DNA from: Edaphochlamys debaryana | Taxonomy: Eukaryota; Chlorophyta; Chlorophyceae; Chlamydomonadales | Direction of reading: 5' to 3' | NCBI GenBank assembly: GCA_016858145.1 | Contig: JAEHOE010000002.1 | Location: 248,001-312,000, forward strand | DNA: 64,000 bases | In this document: positions 46,348-58,300 of the stretch, piece after piece | Numbering within the stretch: position 1 is the first letter of the stretch | Layout: each line of letters opens with the position of its first letter | The notes under the pieces: generated by a model | What the model was told of the DNA's origin: nothing | The model's input: the letters and a program-made list of their open reading frames with translations, nothing else | Databases searched by the model: none | Made by a program: the position numbers and the translations under genes

Positions 46348-49300
46348 TTAGCCCTTGAGCACCTTGTCGATGACGTAGATCTGAGTTCCGGCCGAGGAAC
46401 CCTCCGTGAGGGAAATGCCGCTCTTGATCACGGTCGCGGTCATGGACTTCGTGCTGAGAGTCACAACGCCGGTATCCGACACGCTCACGGTGACCTCGGC
46501 GGATGCGATCCCAGCCATGCCCGTGAGGAACATCTTGCCGGTCACCATCTGGTTGGGCGTGATGGCTGCGCCCAGGTTGAGGTGGGGCAGCTGCGGAGAG
46601 GGCGGGGCGGGTGGGGACGGGGGGGAGAGCTGGGGTCGCGGCGGTTTGCGAGTGCGGTGGTGGGATGCAGCGGGCATGGCGGGGCGTGGATGTTGGAAAG
46701 GGGCGAGCGAGCGGGATGGGGGCGGTGGGGTCGGGGGCGGCGGAGGTGGAAGGCGTTTCGCTCCGCACCGCAGCGCCGCACAGCACAGCACGGCGCAGCA
46801 CACGGCATGGCATAGCCGTTCGGCCCGCGGCGCGTACGCAGGTCCGCGAAGTCCACGCCCTTATCCGTGTAACGGCACAGCACGGCACAGCACGGCACAG
46901 CACAGCACACGGGACACAGGACACGGGCTGCTCACCACGACCATGGCCAGGCTGACTTCGTTGCCGGGCGTCTTGAGCGTCGCCAGGGAGGTGCCCGTGG
47001 ACGTGAAGTACTCCGAGAAGGCCTGTGTTCGGGAGTGGGAGGTGTGCGGTGGTTATCAGTGCGATAGGCTGAGTAGGCTGTGCAGGCCTTTGTGGCGACC
47101 GACATGGGGGTTTGACGCAATGTGCAACCGGGTCATGAGGGCGTGCATGGGGCGATAGGGCCGGACAACGGCACGGATTGCCTTGCCCGCTTGTAGCTCC
47201 GCCCCTGCCCCCTCCACGTCCTTGACCGTTTGCCAAGACATACACACACACACACGCGCCGACCCTACGCATCCCAAACACACACGCGTCCCCGCACCCC
47301 CCTCCGTCCCCCCCGCCCCCCTCACCTCGTCCGTGGGCGCAAAGAGCGTGAAGGGCGACGCCAGGTAGGCCTGCAGCAGGGCCCCCACCGTACTGCTGGC
47401 GGCGGTGCTGTACATGTCCAGAAGAGTGTTAAGGCCCTCGGCCGCCAGCGCCTGCGTACGGCAACAGGAAAACGTACGGCAGTATATGAAATTGCGGCAG
47501 GCATATGGGGCATGGCGGTCACAGGCTGGGAACAACACGTCCAGCAGCAGCCCACACGGTCACGCGCAGACACAACACGGGCCGTACGCGCCGTACATGC
47601 ACTGCACGCGCGTTCGGTACCGTGACGTACGTACCGTGGTGACGTTGGGGTACGGCGTGCCAGTCATCTCCTCGGGCGAGGGCGAGGGCATGGTCTCGGC
47701 CGGGATCGTGATGCCGTACTTGGCGGCGATCTCGTCCGTCAGCAGGATGTTGTCGACCAGGTGGATGATGCCGGCGCCGGCCACAAGATCGGCAGTGACG
47801 ACCTGACAGGGCGGGGGCAGAGGGAGGGGGGGTCGATTGGTGTGGTGGTGCGGCGAGGGCCGGCTGCGGCTCTTGCGGCACAGGATGTGGGGTCCACCGT
47901 GAGGCTACGGTGTTGACAGCGGACAGGAGGGGGCTAAGATGCACGCATTTCAGTCTCAGGAGACTCAAGGCCAGTCGACGCCCGAGGTGGGTGCCGCAAC
48001 CCTCGACGCGCAACCGAGCTTCGGCTGAGGCATCTGCGTTGGGACTACACCGCTCCCACCTCGCCCTTGCGAGGTGCCGCCCCCTGGGTCAAGTGGTTGC
48101 GCTCTCTCGCATAGCCAAGGTCTACAGCCCATGTAAGGCCCATGAAGGGCCCACCTACCGGTAGGGCCCATCAAGATCCCGATCCAGATCAAGATCTCAC
48201 CTTGCCCTTGGCGCCGTTGGAGCTGGAGATGAAGACTCCGTCGGCGGTGATGGAGACGGTGTGGGAGGCGGAGCCATCAACTGCAATCACACGGGGCGTT
48301 TGCATGGGGCGAAACGAAGGGCGTGGGATTGGGTAACATCGGGGAGCTTTGGGGAGGAGCTGACGGGGGCAAGAGGGGTGGCAAGGGGCACGGCAGGAAG
48401 CGGGCGAAGACACAAACGTGCAAGAGGGCAGAAGAGGGCAGCAATCTGGGGAGGCTAGTCAGGCGCGGGACTGGGTCGTGGGGCTGATGTTCCTCCTCTC
48501 GGCCCCTCCCCCCTCCCACCCCTTCCCTGGCCCCTCTTCCGGCGGCACTCACCGCGCACAGGGAGGACCTGGCCATAGGAAAGGCTGGACGAGAGTACGG
48601 CAGCTCCCAAGACCACGTGCAGGCCCAGAATCTGGATCGAACGGGGGGATGCAAAAGAGGCAGGAGATGTCAGAGAGCGCAGGGCAGCCGTGCCCGCCCG
48701 AAGCTCTCAACCGTCACCTCGCAAGCACAGCAACCCGCGGCACTGGCGCTAGCTTCGTGCAGTCCAAGTCCAAGCCACAAAACGGCGATGCAGATGCAGA
48801 TGCCGTACGCAAAAGTGTACGGCACTCACCTCGTCGATGAAGGTGGTCTGGTTTAGGGCGTCGATGTCGGTCATGTTGAGGTTGGGGTTGGCCTCAAGCA
48901 TGCGTGCCCAGGCCCTGTGGCGGGGAAGGGGTGGGGCAGCGACGTGGGTGGACGGAGTGAGGAGGCACCGTATCCGTTGTAAGCGTGTCAAGACGTCGTC
49001 AGGACGTCAAGACGAAGGGAAAGGCGTGGTAAGCGTTTCAAGACGGCTGGGTGGGAGGCTCCGCAGCGTCAGCGGTAGATCGCACCAAGGCGAAGGGCAT
49101 GCGGATGCGACCCACGCCCGCTCCCAAACCGCTTCAGCGCCGGGCGCCAGGCGCGTCTTGCCCCACCCCCGCTCCCTTTCGCCCATCCCTCCTCCCCGGT
49201 CAAACCCCTCCGCGACCCCGGTACTACTCGTGACTAATTGCTGCATCGGGGGACCCGGACCCGTGCAGTACGGCACCGTTACCCACATGTCGGTTGGGAC

Positions 49301-52300
49301 GAACATAGTGGCCACGAGGCTGGGGTCGGTGACGGCGGTGACGAAGCCCGAGGACAGCAGCGAGACCTGCGCGTGCGGGGCGTGCGGTGCATGCGGCGGT
49401 CAGCTGGCCGGCCAATGCAAAGGTTGTCAGCACGGCGTGGCGCGGCACGCGGAACGAGTGCAGCCCAGGCAGCGCACACAGCACACGCTGTACGGCATCG
49501 TGTACGGCGTATTGTACGGCAGATCTCACCGTGGTGGACTGCGTGCCGGGGGTGGTGGCCAGCGCCTCGAAGGCCGACTTGTCGGTTTGCGGGATGATGA
49601 CAGAGTCTGGCTGCTCCGAGAGGGAGTAGGTGCGCTCCGTGATCAGGGCGTTATCCAGCATGTGTACGACAGCCTTGCCGCCCATCATGTCGGCCTTGGT
49701 GACCTGTCAGGGGGAGGAGGAGGATAGGGGGGAGGCGAGGAGGCAAGGGGGCGAGGGGGGTCAGTCTCTGGTCCCGGGGGGGCAAGAAGGCAGGGGGGGG
49801 ATCAAAGCGAAAGCGAGGTGCGGCGGGTCCAAGCGTCTTTGAAACCAACCCGTGCCCCCTCCAGCCTCCACTCAGCGGTGGCGACAGCGCCGAATCACCG
49901 CGCAGGGGCCCGCGGCGCCAACGATGGCCCAGGCCCACACGAGGACCAGGAACTATACGGGCAGGCCCTCACCAGGCCCAGGACTCTACACAACGCCATG
50001 ACTAACGCTGCTCACCGCGCAGGGACCCGCGGCGCCAACGATGGAGACGGCGCTGCCGGCGAGCACCACCTGAATGGTCGAGTTCTCCAGCTGCGGGTCT
50101 GGAGGAGGATACGGGAAGTGATAAGGGCGGTGGGGCGTGTTGGGGCTTTGTCCTCGCATAGGAGAGCCTCTGCCCTCGACTATAACACGGCAACCACGCC
50201 TTGGGATGGCCCAGGCCCCGCTTCCCTCCGTCGCCCTGTCTGGCTCCCCGCAATCCAGCTGCCATTTTGATCACAGTCCCTTGGCCCCACTCACTGATGC
50301 CGACGGGGACGATTTGTCCGTCAGTGAGGTCGGCAGCCATGAGCGCCTTGCCCATGACTAAGCCGTCGTACAGGGCCTGTGGGAGGTGAAAGGGCACGAG
50401 GTTGGTCGTACGGGGCGGGGGCCTTGCCACATGCGGTGCTGTCGGCTCGGGCTCGGCGGGTGAAGGGGCGAGAGGTACGGCCGCCCTTTCCCCTCCCACA
50501 CGCCTCCCTACGGACACGCACCCCTCCTTCCACCCCACGCGTGTCGCCCAAAGCTGCCCGTGCGGTGCATCCCAGGGGACAGCGCGGCGGTGCCTCTCCG
50601 TACGCCTGCATGGATTACTAATAAGGATTGCCGTACTCACCGACATGAGGAGGCCCACGTGTGGCATACGCATGGCGTCCCCGCCCAGGTTGGCAATGAT
50701 CTTCATGAAAGTGCTGAGGGCAGGATGGGGGGGGGGCGTTGATGGTTTTCGGGGCATCGGAGAGACAAAGGAGGGGGGGTTGTTGCATGTGGAGGTGGGG
50801 GCGCCGTTGCGCCGGGGTTCAAACGCGGCCGTGGGGGGCGGTGATCTTGACGGCAATTGTTCTCCGTCAGCCCCGCCCGCTCACGTGACGTCCTTGGGCA
50901 CAAAGAGAGTGAACTCGGCCTCCGGGTCATTGAGCATACGGGACAGGGGGCCGGCGCTGGAGATGAAGGGCTGCAGGGGCGGGGGGGGGGGAGGACGCAC
51001 ATAGGAGGCGATGATGCTGTGGGGTCGAACGAAGAGCGGGAGAGGGGCAGGAAGCCAGCCCTCGCCCTGCTCTGTACCGGACGCTTAGTCCGTGCTAGGC
51101 TAGGCACACGGCCGATGTAGCCCGCCGACACACACCAAGACCCTTACAGGCGGCCCTGGGTCTGCTGTATCAAGCACTTGGCGCTCCAGTAGGGTAGGCG
51201 CGTACGAGCTCGGGGCCCGGATGCATCCCCCGGCTTCCCTCCCAACGGGCCCTTCCACGTGTCCAAATCGACACCTGCACGGTCCCGATGCTATTGCTAC
51301 ATGCTCAAAAGCGTGACTCTGAACCCAGTTGGAATTGAATCTTGCTCACCCCAAGAACTTGCGAGAGCTGAGCGTCGGCCGCAATGAGCGCCGCGACGGT
51401 GGGGTAGGCGCCCGAGGGGGCGGGCGACTCGTTACCGGGGGACGGAGACACGTCCAGCGGGGGGATCTCGAAGGGGATCAGTACGGCATCAATGACGTGG
51501 ATGACGGACTGCGGGCAGGGGGGGGCGGAGGAGGGGAAAGGGGGAGGGAAAAGGCGTGCGTGTTTTGGACGCCGGGGGGGCGTGCACGAAATGCGTAGGC
51601 CCCCATGCGGGCCCCCGTGCCCCCTGCGCTGCACGCACCTTGCCCGCCGACACGTCGGCGACCACCACCTTGGCAGTCGACAGGATGGCCTGGACCGTCA
51701 CATCGGAGCCGGCCCTGGGGAGGAGGAATGCAGGTCATGTCAGAAAGATAAGCTTGAAAGAACAGCCACTCAGGTCATGCCAGTGGCAGCGGCGCAGTGC
51801 GGTCCGGTCCGGTCCGGTGCGGTCCGGTGCGGTCCGGTCCGGTCCGGTGCGGTCCGGTGCGGTCCGGTCCGGTCCAAGCTGTCTCATCCGTGCCACAACG
51901 CAAGCGATTGACAATATTCAATGCAGCTCCTGACGCGAAAGAAGCTCTCACTTGGTGACGGTGAGGTTGAAGCCGGGCAGGGCGGTGGTGGTCTCGATGG
52001 TGCCGTCCGGCAGGTCCGTGGACTTGACTGCCGCGCCGTAGATCGTGTGGTAGGCAAAGAGCATCGTGACGGTCTGCGGTTGACGGTTTACGGTTGGGAT
52101 TAGTAAGGAGCAGCGCGACACGGCCGTGTGGGAGGCGAACAGGGCCGCCCTGAAGATGCGTGGCCAAAGCGTTCAGAAGCCCCTGTTACTCGCGTCATGC
52201 CAAGAGCCATTCATCTTCAGTGACCCCAAGAGCCGCCCTGACCAATCAGTCACGTGTGACTAAGCCCCCATTACTCACGTCTTGGTTGACCATGCCCAGC

Positions 52301-55300
52301 TGATCCTCCGCGACGCCGAGGGTAGCCAGGGTGGCACGGAAGGCCTGGGGAGGGGAAGGAGGGGAGCAGGCAGCGGGAGAGAAAGGGACAGCGGATGACG
52401 GGATGCGATGAGAGGGGTGCATGGGGACGAGTGCCCGCATACACACACGAACATACACATACGAACACACACGCACACACGGTTTCCTCGTTCCCTAACA
52501 CACACACAAACGTCCCAGCACCCGCCTCTGCCCCCCCGCCTTCTCACCGCGTCGTTGGGGGCAAAAAAGGAGCGGCCCTACCCGGCACACGTGCCACAAA
52601 CTTCCCCGCACGCCCCTCCGTCGCCCCGCGTCCTCACCACGTCGTTGGGGGCAAAGAAGGTGGAGACAACGTTGGGGTCAGAGGCGCTCTCGGCGAGCAG
52701 GGGGAAGGACCTGAGCACGGTGTAGACGAGGGTGCAGTCGGGGCGGGCGGCCAGGGCCTCCAGGGGGGTGGTGACTTCGCTGGGAGACGGCGAGGCCGAG
52801 GGCGAGGGCATGGGCGAGAGGTCCAGCGGGGGGATCTCGAAGGGGATGAGCACGGCGTCGACAATGTGGATGACGGACTGCGGGGGAAGGGGGAAAGAGG
52901 GGAAAGGATCAAGGCGAGAGCGTGGTTGGGGAAAGCGGCAGGGAGCAGGGCGCAGACTGCGTCACGCACCATGCCCTACGGACGACCGGGTCCCACGCCG
53001 GCGCGCGCATTTCGTACACACACACGGCCTCGGACCCCCCGCCGCCCCTCCCACCTTGCCCGCCGGCACGTCAGCAACCACCACCTTGGCAGTCGACAGG
53101 ACGGCCTGGACCGTCACATCGGAGCCGGCCCTGGGGAGGTGCATGGAACGCATGGATTGCAGGTCGTGTGAGGAAGCCAGGCGAAGTAAGTGAGCTAGAG
53201 CTAGAGACGAAGTAATTAAGCTAGAGAAAGGCAACACTCGTGGCATGCCGGCAACAGCGGCACCGGAGGAGAAAGTCGCCAGGGGTGGTTGGGGTCCCGA
53301 GCGCCAGTAAGCAATCTGTCCACGTCACACCGGCTCTACTGGGGCATGGGCTGCGGCCCCCCCCCAAAGTCGGCAGCGCGACCTCACGTCCCGCAACCCG
53401 CCCGCTTCTTCCACCGGCCGCTGGCTCACCTGGTGATGGTGAGGTTGTATCCGGGCAGGGCAGTGCCCGTCTCAATGGTGCCCTCGGGCAGGTCCGTCGA
53501 CTTGACGGCGGCGCCCAGAATCGTGTGGTAGGCAAAGATAGCCGCCAGAGTCTGTGCAGGCGAAGAGGTTTGGGTTTCAGAACGTACGGCTGGCCGGGCC
53601 AACGGGCAGGAGCTCGCGGCTCCCACCCCCACGGCCCCCCATCACCCCGTGCCCACGTAACACGCGCCCAGGCGGAGCCTGGTCCTCCGCCGCGCTCAGG
53701 TGATCGTTCGTGATCCCTAGAGCCGCCCCTTCCCTTTTAGTCACGTCTGAGTCACGTGTGACTAAGCTCCCATTACTCACGTCCACGTTGACCATGCCCA
53801 GCTGGTCCTCCGTGATGCTGAGGGCAGCCAGGGTGGCACGGAAGGCCTAGGGGAGGGTGGGGGTTTGGACACGGGGTTATGGGGGGAGGAGCAGGACACG
53901 AGAGACACAGGGCTAACCGCCAACCATCTGGCCAACCACCGTCCAGCCAATCACTGTCCAGCCAACGGCTGTCTCCGGCCATCCGATCCCAGCCAACTGC
54001 AGAACGGTCAACCGTTGTCCTATTCAGGGACCTGTCGCGCCGGCCACACACATCGTCATCGTGGTGGCGGTGATGGTGGTGATGAGTGGCCTAGACCGGC
54101 ACGTGTGCCCGCATACACACACAAACACACACACGTCCCCACAACCTCCCTCCGCCCCCCTGCGTCCTCACGTCATCGTTGGGGGTGAAGAAGGTTGACA
54201 CGACGTTGGGGTTCGAGGCGCCGGCCGCCAGGCGGGGGGTGTCACGAATGACGCGGTAGGCGAGGGTGCAGTCGGGGCGGGCGGCCAGGGCCTCCAGGGG
54301 GGTGGTGACCTCGCTGGGAGACGGCGAGGGCGAGGGCGAGGGCATGGGCGAGAGGTCCAGCGGGGGGATCTCGAAGGGGATGAGCACGGCGTCGACAATG
54401 TGGATGACGGACTGCGGGGGGCGGGGGAGGGAGAGGGGATAGGCATCGGGGGGAGATGCGGTTAGGAAAGCAGGGAGTGGGACGGCCTTCTCGGGCTGCG
54501 AAACGGAGCGACACGCCTTCCCAAGCTGCAGGTGCACCAACTTGATCAACTCGACCCCACCACCACCACCACGACCGCGGCCCCGCCCGTGCCCCCTGAG
54601 CTGCACGCACCTTGCCCGCAGGCACGTCGGCGACCACCACCTTGGCAGTCGACAGGATGGCCTGGACCGTCACGTCGGAGCCGGCCCTGGGGAGGAGGAA
54701 GTCGCAAGGCATGGCAGGCATGTCAAGCCGCGGTCCTGTCGTGCAGCCCGCGTCCGCTGCACAGTGCTCATGAGGCGTGGGCCGCGGACCCGCGCCTTCG
54801 CCCCACATGTTCGCGCCACGTCATCCCACCCCTCATTCCCACCCCGTGCCGTCCGGTGGCTCACTTGGTGATGGTGAGGTTGTATCCTGCCAGGCCGGTG
54901 GCCGTCTCGATGGTGCCCTCAGGCAGGTCCGTCGACTTGACGGCAACGCCCAGGATTGTGTGGTAGGCAAAGATAGCCGCCAGAGTCTGTGGAGGCGAAG
55001 AGGTTTGGGATGGGGAACAAAGCATGGGTGGGCTGTCGACGTCTGCAACAATGCTTTGGCAGGCAAAAGCTACGTGCGGTTGGGCTATCGGGTTACGCGT
55101 AGCCGGCTCGCAGACCCACGCTCCTCCACAAACTCACAGCCACGTATAACACACAGCCGGACTTAGGTCCTTCACCAAGCCCAGCTGATCTTTACGTGAT
55201 CCCAAGAGCCGCTCATTCCCTTCTAATCACGTCTTTCAGTCACGTGTGAGTAAGCCCATGTTACTCACGTCTTGGTCGACCATGCCCAGCTGGTCCTCCG

Positions 55301-58300
55301 CGATGCCGAGGACGGCCATGATCGCACGGAAGGCCTAAGGGAGGAAGGGGGTTTGGGGTCAGGGTTATGGGCGGTGGACATAGACAGCCACGACCCTTGG
55401 CTGTCATGGTCACGCAGGGCCAACCGCCAACCGTCCGGCCAACCACGGCCCAGCTGAATGCTGTCCGGCAAACCGCTGTCCGGCCATCCAATCCCAGCCA
55501 ACCACTGCCCAGCCAACCGCTATCCGGCAGACCGCTGTCCGGCCAACGGCTGTCTCCGGCCATCCAATCCCTGCCAGCCGCTGTCCGAATAACCGCTGTC
55601 CCATCCAGGACTACCAGCACCGGTTGCGCCGGCCACTCACGTCGTCGTTGGGGGTGAAGAAGGTGGTCGTGATGGTGGGGTCAGAGGCGCCGGCCGCCAG
55701 GCGGGGGGTGTCCCGGATGACGCGGTAGGCGAGGGTGCAGTCGGGGCGGGCGGCCAGGGCGTCCAGGGGGGAGTTGATGGTGCCGGGGGCCGCAGGCGGG
55801 GGCGAGGGCGGCGGCACCAGCGGGAAGGGGAGCAGGACGTAGTCGATGATGTGGATGACCGACTGGGGGAGCGGGGGGGAAAGGTGGGGGGAACAGCGGG
55901 GAAAGGGCGGGTGTGTTGTGGACACGGCGTGGCAGGAGGGTCGCGAGGGAGGGAGCTGGTCACCGGCCGATGGCAACCGTGCGGGGACAGCAGCTTTGAG
56001 CAAGATCCCCTGGCCCTGACGTGCGGTGACCAACAAGGCTTGAGCTCGGCAGAGCAGAGCACGGGCAAGCCGACCCGAGTGCCCTTGCCGCACATCCCCA
56101 CCACTATGCTTCGCACCTTGCCGCCCATGACGTCAGCAACCACCACGTTGGCCGAAGACAGCAAACCCTGGACCGAAACCGCAGAGCCGGTCCTGGAGGG
56201 GAGGTATGAGGCGAGCGGAGCAGGATATGGATGAGTGCAACGGGACGACGCACACCAAAGACTGTCAACCTTCGCAGAGCCGCCCATTCTATCCTACGGT
56301 ATGCTCCTACTTTCTCAGCTCCCGACATCGCTCAACCAACCAACCAACCAGCCAACCAGCCAACGAGCTAACCAGCCAACCAACCAACCAACCATCCAAA
56401 CAGCCAACCAGCCAACCAACCAACCAACCAACCCAATAACGTCTGCTGGCTCACTTGGTGACGTTGATCTTGAATCCGGGCAGGGCGGTGCCGACCTCGA
56501 TGGTCCCCTCCTGCAGGTCCGTGGACTTGACGGCCGCGCCCAGAATCGTGTGGTATCCGAAGATACGCGCAATGGTCTGCACAAGCAGAGAAGGGATTGA
56601 TAGAGGACCGGGCGACCGGGCGCCAGCGGCTGGGCTGTGCGAAAGGACCGGCAGTAAAATCACCGTCCCATCCCGTACGACAGTGCCGTACCTCCTCGTC
56701 CGACTGGGCCAGGGCGTCCAGGGTGAGGCCGTTGTCCATCAGGGCCTTCATGAAACCCTGTGTGTGTCGTACCGGTACAGGACATCTCGGATTACGATAT
56801 GGGCAGACAGGCTGGCTAAGACCGCAACCAGTGCGTGCTCCAGGCATGTGGCCGGAGTTTGAAAGTAAGGCCCCCGGAAGCAGCATCCCGTCTCACCCCA
56901 TCTACCCCATTCAGCTAGCTATACGGCAACCCGATGCCCCATCAGGCCCAGGCCCAGGTCCCACGAGGCCCAGCCCCCTCACCACATCGTTGGGGGCAAA
57001 GAAGGTGGAGACGAGGTTGGGGTTGGAGGCTCCCTCCGCAATCATGGGGATACGCTTCATGATGTTGTACGTGATACGGCAGTCGGGACGAGCAGCCAGG
57101 GCCTCCAGGGGGCTGGCGGGGCCCATGGAGGGCGAGGGCGAGCCGTACACGGGGGGGCTGGGGGACTCGCCGCCGTACGGCGAGGGCGAGGGCGAGTCCA
57201 CAATCGGGCCGCCCAGGGGGAAGGGCAGCAGGATGTAGTTGATCAGGTGCACCACGGACTGAGGGGGCCGGGAGGAAAGGTGGGGGGAAAGGCGTGTGTG
57301 TTTTGGACACGGGCATCAGGGGGAAGGGCAGCAGGATGCAGTTGATCAGGTGGACGACGGACTGAGGGGGCCGGGGGGACGGGGGGAAGAAGGCGGGAGG
57401 GGCAAGGCGTGCGTGCGTGTGTGTTTCCAGGGTGGGGGCAGGAGGGCGACGAAGCTGATTAGGTGCATGAGGAGGACCACGAGTTGCGGGAGAGCACGCA
57501 CGGGGGCGGGAGGCAAGGCGAGCAGAGCCCATGCGGCTGGCCCTACCCGACAATCCCCAAGGCATGGTTACGGAGGGGTTCGGACCATACACGTGAGTCT
57601 GCCGCCCCGCGTGCCTACCTTCCCGGCGACCAGGTCGACCACCGTCACGTCCGCCTCGGACTCGACACCGCGGATGTGCACCCGGGCAGGGTTCCTGATG
57701 TGGGTCGGGCAGGGGACAGGTCAGTACGTACCAGTGCCACAGGGTCAGGCGACGACTCAGTCGGCCACCCTCCGGGCAACAACCCCCAGCCCGCAGAAGC
57801 GCGTGCTCTCCAATGTGCACACGTGCCGTACTGCCGTACAGGCCGGCCCCGCCTCACTTGTCGATGGTGAGGTTGGCCATGCCGTACAGGGTGGGCACGA
57901 CGGTAACGCCCGGGGGCAGCTCCGTGCTGGTGTAGGCAACGCCGGGAATGGCGTGGTAGCCTGGATGTTGGTTTCGACAGGGAACAGTGTGTGAGTGTGT
58001 GTTGAACAAAGGAGAACGTGGCAACACGGGGGGGCACGTGTGCAGGATGGGGGCACAGAGGAGGCACGCAAGAGTGAGGTTATGACGCTTCGGTTACCAA
58101 CCGGACCTGGCTGGACCTCGCACACCTCGAGGTCCGGACAGCTCCGGACCAGTTGCAAAGCCAGCCCTCTTCCTTTGCACACAGTAAGCATCACCCCTCG
58201 CGTTCGGTCCTCAGAATCCTTCCAACCCCCGTCCCACCGAGGATGGCAGCAACGTTGTCAGGGTCAGCCATGGCGAGCATCTCCACAGAGAGGCCCACGT

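Larger units (their letters stand above)
51639..55862 (-). repeat. Three tandem FAS1 cassettes of about 1.4-1.5 kb
   Basis: Units start at exons 10, 14 and 18 (55862, 54411, 52877), with spacing 1451 and 1534 bases, and a fourth boundary at 51508 (1369). Each holds exons of 222-240, 66, 122 and 76 nt plus related introns. The 76-nt exons of all three encode nearly the same AGSDVTVQA(I/V)LSTAKVV segment. Confidence 0.88.

Noticed and set aside
51800..51876. Regular pentamer array considered as a CRISPR-like or protein-binding array
   Set aside because: There are no spacers, the unit is only five bases and it lies in a eukaryotic intron. It is a simple minisatellite.
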